A DNA stretch of 39,669 nt from Labedaea rhizosphaerae (GCF_004362825.1 NZ_SNXZ01000016.1:1-39669); one strand, 5' to 3'; shown: positions 9,148-17,642, counted from the first letter of the stretch. Numbers and translations are program-made. Notes: a model not told the origin generated them from the letters alone.

Positions 9148-10320
9148 TCAGAACGCCCGGCCCCGCGCGAACACCGTCACGGCCACCAGCAACGCGACCA
9201 ACACCGCGGCCACGTGCACCGGCGCCCCGGTGAACGGCGTCAGCAGCAAGAGCACCACCGTCACCGGGTAGGCCGTGCTCACCGGCATCGGCAGCGTCGG
9301 GCGGACCTGCAGCGCCCACACCATCAGCACGTAGACCGCGACCGGGATCGCGATGGCGTACCCGGCGAGCAGCTGCGGCGGGTGCGCCTCGCCGGTGTCG
9401 TAGTCGACCGCGACCTGCAGCCCGGCGCCGACCGCCGCGGCCGAGGCGAACACCAGCAAGTGGCTGTAGCCCCACACCATCGAGGTCCGCAGCGAGTTCA
9501 GCAGCTGCTGGGGCGAGGGCTGGTCGAAGTACATCCACCACATCGAGAACACGATCACGAGGCCGGCGAGCGACAGGGTCAGCAGCTTCGCCACGTCGTG
9601 GCCGGCGCCGAACGCCGACTGGGTCGCGGTCGTCGCCGCCAGCACGGACTCGCCGAGCACGATCAACGTGAAGAGCCCGTACCGCTCGGCGATGTGCTCG
9701 GCGTGCCACCTGGTCGGCGACTTGCGCTCCGCCCAGATCGGCACCGCGATCTCCGCCAGCGCGAACAACACGAAGAACACCATCGGCGCGGGCAGCCACA
9801 ACCACACCACCCACGCCACCTGCACGACGGTGATCCCGGCGGCGTAACGCAAGGAGCACGCCCGCCGCGGCGGATCGGCGTGCGCCGCGCGCAGCCACTG
9901 GCCGACCATCGCCAGCCGCATCACGATGTAGGCGCCGACGATCACCCGGAAGTCGCCCTCGAACGCGTTCGGCACGCCCGCGGCCAGCACCAGCACGCCG
10001 GCGATCTGCACCAGCGTGGTCAGCCGGTACGGCAGGTCGTCGGTGTCGTAGGCCGAGGCGAACCAGGTGAAGTTCATCCACGCCCACCAGATCGCGAAGA
10101 ACACCGGCAGGTACCCGGCCAGCCCGTGTCCGGCGTGCCCTTCGGCGAGCGCGTGGTGCAGCTGGGTCGCCGCGAGCGAGACCGCCACCACGAAACACAG
10201 GTCGAAGAACAACTCGAGCGTGGTCGCCGTGCGGTGCTCCTCGTCCGGGTTGCGGGCGGTCATCGCGCGGCGGAACGGCGTGCGCCGCGGTTGTCCTGTT
10301 CGGTCGGTTCGCTCGGCCAT
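9148..10320 (-). CDS. Low temperature requirement protein A (LtrA) family membrane protein
   Basis: A 390-aa polytopic membrane protein. The family signature ATTLELFFDLCFVVAVSLAA is near residue 32, and further on WAWMNFTWFASAYDTDD, AERYGLFTLIVLGESVLA and WWMYFDQ are visible, all typical of the LtrA family (about 370-400 aa). The family was named from a Listeria mutant with poor growth in the cold; the molecular function is unknown. ATG 10320 was chosen; an upstream in-frame ATG at 10332 would add four residues. The gene is divergent from the HNH-like gene and ends four bases from the DivIVA-like gene. Confidence 0.88.
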   Translation of the reverse strand: MAERTDRTGQPRRTPFRRAMTARNPDEEHRTATTLELFFDLCFVVAVSLAATQLHHALAEGHAGHGLAGYLPVFFAIWWAWMNFTWFASAYDTDDLPYRLTTLVQIAGVLVLAAGVPNAFEGDFRVIVGAYIVMRLAMVGQWLRAAHADPPRRACSLRYAAGITVVQVAWVVWLWLPAPMVFFVLFALAEIAVPIWAERKSPTRWHAEHIAERYGLFTLIVLGESVLAATTATQSAFGAGHDVAKLLTLSLAGLVIVFSMWWMYFDQPSPQQLLNSLRTSMVWGYSHLLVFASAAAVGAGLQVAVDYDTGEAHPPQLLAGYAIAIPVAVYVLMVWALQVRPTLPMPVSTAYPVTVVLLLLTPFTGAPVHVAAVLVALLVAVTVFARGRAF

Positions 10321-10349
10321 GGGCCCGATCATGCGGCATCGGCGCCGAC

Positions 10350-10379
10350 TTGACACGACCGTGGCCCGCGTCACATTGT
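10350..10379 (+). promoter_or_regulatory. Candidate sigma-70-type promoter for the HNH-like gene
   Basis: A perfect TTGACA (10350-10355), an 18-base spacer and CATTGT (10374-10379) lie upstream of a strong GGAGGGAGG ribosome-binding site (10393-10401). The -10 box is weak (3 of 6), but the order and spacing fit. Confidence 0.5.
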
Positions 10380-10406
10380 GGCGCGACCCACTGGAGGGAG
10401 GCCTGG

Positions 10407-10811
10407 ATGGCACGCGCCGGACAGCGGTGCTTCCAGTGCTGCCACTGCGGTCTGCCCATTCGCTTCGACGTACCCGACACACACCCCGGCCGGGGCCTCG
10501 TCGACCACGACCCGACCGCACCACCCGACGCGGAGGGCCTGCCGAACCTGCGCCTCTCGCACCGGCTCTGCCACCGGCTTCGGGCCTGTCGCCCGCGATC
10601 GCCGGAGGACGGCGTCGCCGCCCGCCGGGCGTGGCTCGGCTGGGCGACCGAACGCTTCGAGACGACGACCCGGTTCGGTGTGCGGCAATGCCTTCGCCTC
10701 GGTCTGCACCCCGGTGCGCTACCCGAACGGGGTGTCTACCGCAGGCATTGGCGAGTCCGGAAGATGCGGTACGCCACAATTGCCACCCGGCGCTACTGCA
10801 CTAGTTACTAG
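10407..10811 (+). CDS. Small HNH-nuclease-like zinc protein, hypothetical
   Basis: A 134-aa protein. The strong GGAGGGAGG ribosome-binding site five bases before the ATG supports both the frame and the start. The N-terminal half has CxxCCHCG (residues 8-15), LVDHDP and NLRLSHRLCHRLR, which parallels the CxxC, DH and NLRxxHxxCN pattern of HNH endonucleases. The C-terminal half is basic and aromatic and matches no family I know. The final HNH Asn is replaced by His (LCHRL rather than RCN), so nuclease activity is uncertain. It stands alone between LtrA-like and etfD genes. Confidence 0.6.
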   Translation: MARAGQRCFQCCHCGLPIRFDVPDTHPGRGLVDHDPTAPPDAEGLPNLRLSHRLCHRLRACRPRSPEDGVAARRAWLGWATERFETTTRFGVRQCLRLGLHPGALPERGVYRRHWRVRKMRYATIATRRYCTSY

Positions 10812-10862
10812 CCGGTAGGGCATACTTCCGGGTCACGGAGTGCTCGGGGATGCGGAGGACCT

Positions 10863-13079
10863 GTGCTTGCACGACTGATCATCGGGCTGGCGATCACCGT
10901 TGTCGGTTTGGCCGTCGCCGGCCGCCGGGTCTGGTGGCTGCAGCGGCTCATCCGGTCCGGCCAGCCGGCCACGGGCCGGATCGACGACCCGGCCGCGCGC
11001 CTGGTCGCCGAGGCCAAGGAGGTCCCGGGGCAGCGCAAACTGCTCAAGTGGTCCGTGCCGGGCATCGCCCACTTCTTCACCATGTGGGGCTTCTTCATCC
11101 TGACGTTCACGATCATCGAGGCGTGGGGCGCGCTCTTCGACCGCGACTTCGCGTTCTGGTGGTTCGGCCGCCAGCCGTGGCTCGGGTTCCTCGAGGACTT
11201 CTTCACAGTCGCGGTGCTGATCGCGCTGGTCGCGTTCACCGTCATCCGGGTGCGCAACGCCCCGGAGCGCCGCAAGCGCGCGTCCCGGTTCTACGGCTCG
11301 CACACCGGCCCGGCGTGGCTGGTGCTCGCGATGATCGCGGCGGTCATGGTGACCCTGCTGCTCTACCGCGGTTTCCAGTTCGCCACCGGGCACTTCCCGT
11401 TCGACGACAGCCCGTGGGCGTTCGCCTCCTACCTCGTCGGGCACGCCTTCTCCGGGCTGCCGATGGGCGTGAACTCCGTGCTGGAGACGGTGTTCCTGCT
11501 GGCCAACATCGGGGTCATCGTCGGTTTCCTGGTGCTCGTCGTGCACTCCAAGCACCTGCACATCTTCGTGGCGCCGATCAACGTCGGCACCAAGCGGCTG
11601 CCCGACGGCCTCGGCCCGCTGCTGCCGATGGAGTCGAACGGCAAGCCGGTCGACTTCGAGGATCCGGGCGAGGACGACACGTTCGGTCGCGGCAAGATCG
11701 AGGACTTCACCTGGAAGGGCATGCTCGACTTCGCGACCTGCACGGAGTGTGGTCGCTGCCAGTCGCAGTGCCCGGCGTGGAATACCGGCAAGCCGTTGTC
11801 CCCCAAGCTCGTGATCATGGACCTGCGCGACCACCTGTTCGCGAAGGCGCCGTACCTGATCGACGGCACCCCGATGCCCGACGAGAGCGGCGTCGACGTG
11901 CTGGAGCTCGCCGCCGGCGCCCAGGGCCACGGCGTGCCGGAGTCCGGCTTCAACCGGATCACCGGATCGGGTGAGGCACAGGCGTTGCGCCCGCTGGTCG
12001 GCACCGCCGAAGAGGGCGGCGTGATCGACCCCGACGTGCTGTGGTCGTGCACCACGTGTGGCGCGTGCGTCGAGCAGTGCCCGGTGGACATCGAGCACGT
12101 CGACCACATCGTCGACATGCGCCGCTACCAGGTGATGATGGAGACGTCGTTCCCCACCGAGCTCGGCACCCTGTTCCGCAACCTGGAGAACAAGGGCAAC
12201 CCGTGGGGCGAGAACCAGTCCAAGCGGATGGACTGGGCCAAGAGCCTGGACTTCGAGGTCCCGGTCTTCGACGGCGAACTCGGCGAGGACGTCGAGTACG
12301 TGTACTGGATCGGCTGCGCGGGCGCGTTCGACGACAACGCGAAGAAGACGGTGCAGGCGACCGCGGAGCTGCTGCACATCGCGGGCGTGAAGTACGTGGT
12401 GCTCGGCGACGGCGAGAGCTGCACCGGTGACCCGGCCCGCCGCTCCGGCAACGAGTTCCTGTTCCAGATGATGGCGCAGCAGACCAAGGAGACGCTGGAT
12501 TCCGTCTTCGAGGGCCGCGAGCCGAGCAAGCGCAAGATCGTCACCACCTGCCCGCACTGCATGAACACGCTGGGCCGCGAGTACCCGCAGCTGGACGGGC
12601 ACTACGAGGTCGTGCACCACACGCAGTTGCTGAACAAGCTGGTGCGTGAGAAGAAGCTCGTCCCCGTGGCCCCCACCGAGGGCGCCGGTGCGCCGGTCAC
12701 CTACCACGACCCGTGCTACCTGGGCCGGCACAACAAGGTCTACACACCGCCGCGCGACTTGGTCGGGGCCGCCGGTGCGACGCTGACCGAGATGCCGCGC
12801 CACGCGGACCGCGCCCTGTGCTGCGGTGCCGGCGGTGCGCGCATGTGGATGGAAGAGAAGATCGGCAAGCGCATCAACCTCGAGCGCGTCGACGAGGCCA
12901 TCGCCACCGAGGCCGGCACGATCGTCACCGGCTGCCCGTTCTGCCGCGTCATGATCACCGACGGCGTGGTGCAGCGGACCAGCGAGGACGAGAACCTCGA
13001 CGTCTCGGTGCGCGACGTGTCGCAGTTGCTGCTGGAGTCGGTCAAGCGCGGTCAGCCGGCCGCACCCGCCGAGGCGTAG
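10863..13079 (+). CDS. etfD: Membrane iron-sulfur reductase EtfD (Rv0338c-like)
   Basis: A 738-aa protein. The first 235 residues hold several transmembrane helices with histidines typical of a NarI-like b-type cytochrome domain. Then come two 4Fe-4S ferredoxin motifs, CTECGRCQSQCP (293-304) and CTTCGACVEQCP (396-407), and two CCG-type heterodisulfide-reductase domains (HDPCYLGRHN; CCGAGGARMW). This is the domain order of mycobacterial EtfD, which takes electrons from the EtfBA flavoprotein to the quinone pool during fatty-acid oxidation (known for M. tuberculosis). The GTG start follows GGAGGA with a four-base gap. No etfA or etfB lies next to it here. The 3' end overlaps the WYL regulator gene by 28 bp. 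Confidence 0.88.
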   Translation: MLARLIIGLAITVVGLAVAGRRVWWLQRLIRSGQPATGRIDDPAARLVAEAKEVPGQRKLLKWSVPGIAHFFTMWGFFILTFTIIEAWGALFDRDFAFWWFGRQPWLGFLEDFFTVAVLIALVAFTVIRVRNAPERRKRASRFYGSHTGPAWLVLAMIAAVMVTLLLYRGFQFATGHFPFDDSPWAFASYLVGHAFSGLPMGVNSVLETVFLLANIGVIVGFLVLVVHSKHLHIFVAPINVGTKRLPDGLGPLLPMESNGKPVDFEDPGEDDTFGRGKIEDFTWKGMLDFATCTECGRCQSQCPAWNTGKPLSPKLVIMDLRDHLFAKAPYLIDGTPMPDESGVDVLELAAGAQGHGVPESGFNRITGSGEAQALRPLVGTAEEGGVIDPDVLWSCTTCGACVEQCPVDIEHVDHIVDMRRYQVMMETSFPTELGTLFRNLENKGNPWGENQSKRMDWAKSLDFEVPVFDGELGEDVEYVYWIGCAGAFDDNAKKTVQATAELLHIAGVKYVVLGDGESCTGDPARRSGNEFLFQMMAQQTKETLDSVFEGREPSKRKIVTTCPHCMNTLGREYPQLDGHYEVVHHTQLLNKLVREKKLVPVAPTEGAGAPVTYHDPCYLGRHNKVYTPPRDLVGAAGATLTEMPRHADRALCCGAGGARMWMEEKIGKRINLERVDEAIATEAGTIVTGCPFCRVMITDGVVQRTSEDENLDVSVRDVSQLLLESVKRGQPAAPAEA

Positions 13080-14014
13080 GACCGGAGCCGATCGGCGAAC
13101 TCCCGCACCAACACCCGCAACTCGGCCGGCCGTTCCACCACGAACGGTCGGCCGAGTGCGGCCAGCACCGGCGGCAACCAGTCCAGGTTCTGTGCGCGGA
13201 TGGCGGCCCGCTGCCAACCTTCGTCCAGTTCCGACAGCACGGCGACCGTCGGTGGCAGTTGCGTGCGCACCTGCTCGACACTCGCCAGGATCCGCACCGA
13301 GACCTCGTGGCGGTAGGGCGCATCGGCCATCCCGGTCACGACCCGCCGCACCGGGTCGAAGCCGTCGGGGACCTCGAAAGTCCCCTCGCGCAGGTCGGCC
13401 GCCGCGATCCGGTCGCCGCGGAACGTGCGCACCTCGCCGCTCGCGGAGTCGGCGCCGGTCACGTACCAGCGACCGGCGTGCGCGACGACGCCGTACGGGT
13501 GCACCACACGCCGGCCGGCGCCGCCATGGCCTGCGGTGTAAGCGATCTCGACCGGTCGCCGGTCTCGCGCGGCCTCGGCCAGGGTCAGCAGCACCGCGGC
13601 CTCGACCGTCGGCGTCGCCCGCCGGGCAGCGGTGAACTCCGCGCCGTCCAGCACCGCGTCGAGCTTGCGCCCCAACGACTCCGGCAACACCCGGCGGATC
13701 TTGGCGGCGGCGCTCTCGGCGCCCAGGGTGCTCACGGCGCTCACGCGACCGGCCACCAGCCCCAGCAACGTCGCCAGTGCTTCCTCGTCGGTGAGCATCA
13801 GCGGCGGCATCCGGTACCCGGGCGCGAGCCGGTATCCACCGTGGCGCCCGCGCACCGACCGGACCGGGATGTCCAGGTCGCGCAGGTGGTCGGCATAGCG
13901 GCGCACGGTGCGCTCGTCGACGTCGAGCCGGGTGGCGAGGTCGGCGACCGTGCGGGTGCCGCCGCGTTGCAGGAGTTCCAGCATCGCGAGCACGCGAGCG
14001 GTCGGACGGGTCAC
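13052..14014 (-). CDS. HTH and WYL domain transcriptional regulator
   Basis: A 320-aa regulator of the DeoR-HTH plus WYL type. The N-terminal winged helix (TVADLATRLDVDERTVRRYADHL, about 23-45), the wing GRHGGYRLAPG and a central WYL module with GRWYVTGAD are visible, followed by a WCX-like C-terminal region. WYL domains sense ligands such as nucleic acids or small molecules. GTG 14014 gives the usual MTRPTARVL start; TTG codons at 14026 and 14029 are alternatives. It is divergent from a VOC protein gene, and an imperfect dyad lies between them. The 3' end overlaps etfD. Confidence 0.87.
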   Translation of the reverse strand: MTRPTARVLAMLELLQRGGTRTVADLATRLDVDERTVRRYADHLRDLDIPVRSVRGRHGGYRLAPGYRMPPLMLTDEEALATLLGLVAGRVSAVSTLGAESAAAKIRRVLPESLGRKLDAVLDGAEFTAARRATPTVEAAVLLTLAEAARDRRPVEIAYTAGHGGAGRRVVHPYGVVAHAGRWYVTGADSASGEVRTFRGDRIAAADLREGTFEVPDGFDPVRRVVTGMADAPYRHEVSVRILASVEQVRTQLPPTVAVLSELDEGWQRAAIRAQNLDWLPPVLAALGRPFVVERPAELRVLVREFADRLRSYASAGAAG

Positions 14015-14028
14015 GAAAACAGCCAACA

Positions 14029-14053
14029 ATACCGGGCGGATCCTGTCCAGTAT
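14029..14053. promoter_or_regulatory. Imperfect dyad between WYL regulator and VOC genes
   Basis: ATACCGGGCGG and CCTGTCCAGTAT lie around a central GATC, with 8 of 12 positions pairing. It is 15 bases upstream of the WYL regulator start and 45 bases before the VOC gene. An autoregulatory operator is plausible but unproven. Confidence 0.35.
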
Positions 14054-14097
14054 CGGCCTTACCGTCGCCGGTGTATCCGAACGACGAGGAGTAACCC

Positions 14098-14490
14098 ATG
14101 CAGTTCGTTTCCGTCCGCGTGATCACCGACGACGTCGCCCGCCTCGTGGAGTTCTACGAGCGCGCCACCGGCATCCCCGCCCGCTGGGCCACCGCGCAGT
14201 TCGCGGAGTTGGTCGGCCCGGCCTGCACGCTGGCGATCGGCGCCACCGCGACGACCGCGTTGTTCGCGGGCGCCGCCGTTCCCGCGGCGAACGAGTCGGC
14301 GATCCTGGAGTTCCTCGTCGACGACGTGGACGCCGAGTTCCAGCGGCTCGCCGACCTGGAAGTGGTCCAAGAGCCCACGACCATGCCGTGGGGCAACCGG
14401 TCCCTGCTGTTGCGCGACCCCGACGGAAACCTGGTCAACCTCTTCACCCCGGTCACGCCACAGGCGCGGGCTCGGCTCTCGGCGCGGTGA
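14098..14490 (+). CDS. VOC (glyoxalase/bleomycin-resistance fold) family protein
   Basis: A 130-aa protein of two beta-alpha-beta-beta-beta modules. The opening VRVITDDVARLVEFYERATG and the closing RSLLLRDPDGNLVNLFTP are characteristic of VOC proteins. Metal ligands are not all present, so it may be a binding protein rather than an enzyme. GAGGAG lies seven bases before the ATG. It is divergent from the WYL regulator, a common arrangement in which the regulator controls the VOC gene. It ends 13 bp from the convergent serine hydrolase gene. Confidence 0.85.
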   Translation: MQFVSVRVITDDVARLVEFYERATGIPARWATAQFAELVGPACTLAIGATATTALFAGAAVPAANESAILEFLVDDVDAEFQRLADLEVVQEPTTMPWGNRSLLLRDPDGNLVNLFTPVTPQARARLSAR

Positions 14491-14503
14491 CACCTGGGCC
14501 ACC

Positions 14504-15472
14504 TCACCGCGCACCGAGCGCGTCGAGTTCGCGGACGACCGGCCACGCCCCCTCCGACGTGTTCGCGAGCACCGTGTACGTCGTGTCGCTTGTCGGGTCG
14601 TGCTTGCTGCGGAACGAAACCCCCGCGTCGTAGCCCTCCAGCAGCACCGCGTCCCCGGTCCCCGCCAACCAGAAACCCAAGCCGTAGCGGAGCTTCTCCG
14701 AAGGCACGTCGCTGCGCGGCTCGATCATCGTCGCCAGGGTCGCCTCGCGCACGATCGCCCCGGCGAACAACGCCCGCCAGAACGCCACCATGTCGGCGGC
14801 CGTGGTGTAGCAGCCGCCGTCGCCGCTGCCACGCACCGGCAGGTGGAACACGTTGGTGCGCAAGCCATCCAGGTAACCGAGCGCGACCCCGCCCGGCAGC
14901 TCGTCCGAGCGCAGGTAGGCCGTGTCGTGCATGCCCGCGGGCTCGGTGACGAGGTCCCGCACGAGCTCGTGGAAGGGCTTCGTCGCGGCTCGCTCGGCCA
15001 GCAGCGCCAGCACGACGAAGCCGCCGTTGCAGTACGCGAACCGCTCCCACGGCGCGAACTTCGCCGGGAACCCGTCCAGCACCGCGAGGAACTGCTCGGT
15101 CTCGGCGAGCTCGTGCATCGACACCGGCAGCACGTAGTCGTTGATGTCGAGGCCGGCGTCCTCGTCGAAGTAGTCGCCGATGCCCGACCGGTGCGCCAGC
15201 AACTGCTCGACGGTCACCTCGTCGTCGATCAGCGGCAGGTCGCCGCCGAGGAGCGTGCGTGCTCTGGTGTCCCAGCGCAGCACGCCGTCCTCGACCAGCC
15301 GGGCCACCACCAAGGCCGTGAAACCCTTGCTGCCACTGGCCATCGCGAACCGCGTGGCCACCGTGTTCGGCACACCCCACGCCCGGTTGGCGAGCCCGTG
15401 GGCGTCGGCCAGGATCACCGCACCGGCCCGGTCGACCCGCACGACGCCGCTGAACCCGCTCGGCACGTCCAT
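14504..15472 (-). CDS. Serine hydrolase, beta-lactamase class C / PBP4-like family
   Basis: A 322-aa protein with the SxxK motif SGSK (in MASGSKGFTALV, about residue 46), the YxN motif YCN (in RFAYCNGGF) and a C-terminal HDPTSDTTYTVLAN strand near the usual HxG/KTG position. This is the fold of class C beta-lactamases, DD-peptidases and related esterases; the substrate is unknown. No signal peptide is visible, so a cytoplasmic role is likely. ATG 15472 follows the end of the luciferase-like gene by 41 bases, making it the third gene of a minus-strand unit that starts with the SnoaL-like gene. Confidence 0.86.
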   Translation of the reverse strand: MDVPSGFSGVVRVDRAGAVILADAHGLANRAWGVPNTVATRFAMASGSKGFTALVVARLVEDGVLRWDTRARTLLGGDLPLIDDEVTVEQLLAHRSGIGDYFDEDAGLDINDYVLPVSMHELAETEQFLAVLDGFPAKFAPWERFAYCNGGFVVLALLAERAATKPFHELVRDLVTEPAGMHDTAYLRSDELPGGVALGYLDGLRTNVFHLPVRGSGDGGCYTTAADMVAFWRALFAGAIVREATLATMIEPRSDVPSEKLRYGLGFWLAGTGDAVLLEGYDAGVSFRSKHDPTSDTTYTVLANTSEGAWPVVRELDALGAR

Positions 15473-15513
15473 GGGGTCAGTTTGGGCCGGTGCAGCCGGG
15501 CCGGCCAGCGGTT

Positions 15514-16398
15514 TTACAGCAGCGCGGCGGCGGTGTCGAGCCCGCGCGCCGGGTCGTCGTCGGCCACCCGCACGACCACATGCTCGACCCCCGCCGCGAG
15601 GTACGGCGCCAGCCAGTCCCGGAACCCCTCCTCCGTGCCCGCGAACATCGCCTGGAACGACGACACGACCTCGAACGGCCGCCCGTACCAGCCTTCGACG
15701 GTGCTCCGCAGCCTCTTCCGCGCCACGTCGACGGATGGGTCGAGCGCAACCGTGAGGTACAACCCGCCAGTCGGCGACACACGGCCGACGTGTTCTGCCG
15801 CGGCGCGGATCCGGTCGCGGCCCTGCACGTAACCCGCGACCGTCGGCGGGTAGGGCAGCCAGCCGTCGGCCAGTTCGCCGACCCGACGCTGAGCGGCTGC
15901 GCTCGCGCCGGCGAGCCAGATCGGCGGGCCGCCCTTGGTCTCGGGTGCGGGCGACAGCGTGATGCCGTCGACCGGGGCGCCGGACCAGAGCGTGCGCATG
16001 GTTTCGATCGTCTCGGTCAGCCGGGCACCGCGACCACGGAAGTCGACGCCCGCGGCGGCGAACTGCCGTTCGGTTTCGGGTGCGCCGAACCCGCCGCCGA
16101 GCCCCACCAGCAATCGGCGACCGGCGAGCCGGTCCAGAGTGGCGAGGGAGTGCGCGAGGAGCAAAGGCCGGCGCAACACGGCGAGCAGCACGCCGGTCGC
16201 GAGGGTGATCCGGTCCGTGCGCGCGGCGAGTGCCGAGAGCAACACCAGCGGGTCCGGCAGCCCGTAGACGAACGGGCTGTCCGGCACCCAGAGCGAGTCG
16301 AAGCCCGCCTGCTCCGCACGCACGCCAAGGTCCACAAGGGACTCGAGCGGCACGTCGGCGAACGTCGGCAGCAGGTAGCCGAACCTCAGCTCGCTCAT
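15514..16398 (-). CDS. LLM class flavin-dependent oxidoreductase
   Basis: A 294-aa luciferase-like monooxygenase fold protein. Visible are LRFGYLLPTF at the start, AEQAGFDSLWVPDSPF (about 28-43), the segment LATGVLLAVLRRPLLLAHSLATLDRLAGRRLLVGLGGG typical of the F420/FMN-dependent LLM family (quoted only to locate it at about residues 66-103), and GGPPIWLAGAS. Many actinobacterial members use coenzyme F420 rather than FMN; the cofactor cannot be decided here. The ATG overlaps the stop of the SnoaL-like gene as ATGA, so the two are translationally coupled. Confidence 0.87.
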   Translation of the reverse strand: MSELRFGYLLPTFADVPLESLVDLGVRAEQAGFDSLWVPDSPFVYGLPDPLVLLSALAARTDRITLATGVLLAVLRRPLLLAHSLATLDRLAGRRLLVGLGGGFGAPETERQFAAAGVDFRGRGARLTETIETMRTLWSGAPVDGITLSPAPETKGGPPIWLAGASAAAQRRVGELADGWLPYPPTVAGYVQGRDRIRAAAEHVGRVSPTGGLYLTVALDPSVDVARKRLRSTVEGWYGRPFEVVSSFQAMFAGTEEGFRDWLAPYLAAGVEHVVVRVADDDPARGLDTAAALL

Positions 16399-16799
16399 GC
16401 GATGAACTGGTAGTCGCGCCGGATCCGGCCGGTGTCGTCGAGCAGCAGGACCCCGGTGCCCGCGGCCGATGCGGTCCCGTCGGCGTCGACCAGCGCCCAG
16501 TCGATCTTGACCATGTCACGCAGCCGCATGGCCGTTCCCACCCGCTTGAACGTGCACCCGCCACCGGCCACGAACTCCTCGTAAGCCAGCCGGATCCGGG
16601 TCGCCAACTCCTCGTGCCCTTGCGCCTCGAAGGTGACCGTGAATCCGAGACCCGACGCCTCCTTCAGCACATCCTCGGTCGGCTGCACGATGTGCAGCCC
16701 GTCCGCGGTCCACAGCTCTTCCACCGACGCCCGCCGCTTGGTGGCGTCCGGCTCGTTCCACACCGCGAGGTAGCGGTCGGCCAGTTCGTTCTGTTCCAT
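16395..16799 (-). CDS. SnoaL-like / NTF2-fold protein
   Basis: A 134-aa protein that starts MEQNELADRYLAVWNEPD and has ELWTADGLHI and DWALVDADG, typical of SnoaL-like NTF2-fold proteins. These bind or isomerise small hydrophobic molecules; no substrate can be assigned. ATG 16799 was chosen because upstream in-frame codons run into the palindrome. It is the first gene of the SnoaL-LLM-serine hydrolase unit and is divergent from the XRE/MmyB regulator. Confidence 0.78.
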   Translation of the reverse strand: MEQNELADRYLAVWNEPDATKRRASVEELWTADGLHIVQPTEDVLKEASGLGFTVTFEAQGHEELATRIRLAYEEFVAGGGCTFKRVGTAMRLRDMVKIDWALVDADGTASAAGTGVLLLDDTGRIRRDYQFIA

Positions 16800-16831
16800 G
16801 GGCCGAACGGTGCTCCGCGGCGCGTGGCCCG

Positions 16832-16853
16832 GCAATTCCCTGGCGGGAATGGC
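16832..16853. promoter_or_regulatory. Palindrome between SnoaL-like and XRE/MmyB genes
   Basis: GC-N-ATTCCC (16832-16840) and GGGAAT-N-GC (16845-16853) pair perfectly apart from one position per arm, around TGGC. It lies 22 bases before the XRE regulator start and 33 bases before the SnoaL-like start, in a 75-bp divergent gap. It is a good candidate operator for the adjacent regulator. Confidence 0.55.
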
Positions 16854-16874
16854 GGGCTGCGCTACAACGGAGTG

Positions 16875-17642
16875 GTGCCTACTCGGTCCTTTGCGGACGA
16901 TCTGCGGTCATGGCGGCGGCGTCGTGGCGTCAGCCAGCTCGACCTCGCGTTGCGTGCGGGAACCACGCAACGCCATGTGAGCTTCATCGAAAGCGGCCGG
17001 TCGACGCCGGGCCGCGCCATGGTCATCCGGCTCGCGGAGTCGCTGGAGGTGCCGCTGCGCGAACGCAACGTCCTGCTGCTCTCGGCCGGCTACGCGCCCG
17101 CGTACCCGCGAACCGACTGGGCCGACCCGGCCATGGCGCCGGTCCGCACGGCGGTGGAGCAGATCCTGCGCGGCCACGAGCCGTACCCCGCGATCGTGGT
17201 GGACCGCGACGGCGACCTCGTGGCCGCCAACGACGCGTTCGCCGTGATCACCGAGGGCGTGGCGCCGGAGCTGCTCGTGCCGCCGGTGAGCGTGCCGCGG
17301 GTGTTCCTGGACCCGCGCGGCGTCGCGCCCCGCATCGGCAACTTCGCGGCCTGGGCGTGGCACGTGCTGGACGCGTTGCGTGCGCAGACCGCCCGCACCC
17401 CGAACGCCCGCACCGACGAGTTGATCGCCGAGCTGACGGCCGTGGTGCCCGAGCGCCCGACTGGCCCCGACCACCTCGGGTTCGCCGTTCCCCTGCAGCT
17501 CGACAGTGCGCGCGGCCGGCTCACCTTGATCACCACGTTGACCCAGTTCGCCACCGCGGTCGACGTCACAGTGGCCGAGCTGCGCCTGGAGGCGTTCCTC
17601 CCGGCCGACGCCGCCACGGAATCTCTCCTACGTATTCCTTGA
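16875..17642 (+). CDS. XRE family regulator with MmyB-like ligand-binding domain
   Basis: A 255-aa protein. Residues about 5-65 form an XRE helix-turn-helix (RRRRGVSQLDLALRAGTTQRHVSFIESGRSTP, given only to place it). Residues about 85-250 match the MmyB-like PAS-type domain, with PAIVVDRDGDLVAANDAF and a LTLITTLTQFATAVDVTV strand. Actinomycetes carry many such regulators, often divergent from an oxidoreductase gene they control, as here. Two adjacent GTG codons (16872, 16875) are possible starts. The stop overlaps the -35 box of the next gene. Confidence 0.87.
   Translation: MPTRSFADDLRSWRRRRGVSQLDLALRAGTTQRHVSFIESGRSTPGRAMVIRLAESLEVPLRERNVLLLSAGYAPAYPRTDWADPAMAPVRTAVEQILRGHEPYPAIVVDRDGDLVAANDAFAVITEGVAPELLVPPVSVPRVFLDPRGVAPRIGNFAAWAWHVLDALRAQTARTPNARTDELIAELTAVVPERPTGPDHLGFAVPLQLDSARGRLTLITTLTQFATAVDVTVAELRLEAFLPADAATESLLRIP

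Noticed and set aside
12713-14122. A 469-codon plus-strand frame across the etfD end and WYL regulator
   Set aside because: It overlaps two recognisable proteins and shows no domain.
10833-14126. A 1097-codon minus-strand frame opposite etfD and through the WYL gene
   Set aside because: The composition is an Arg/Gly/Ala/His-rich shadow of etfD and it conflicts with both real genes.
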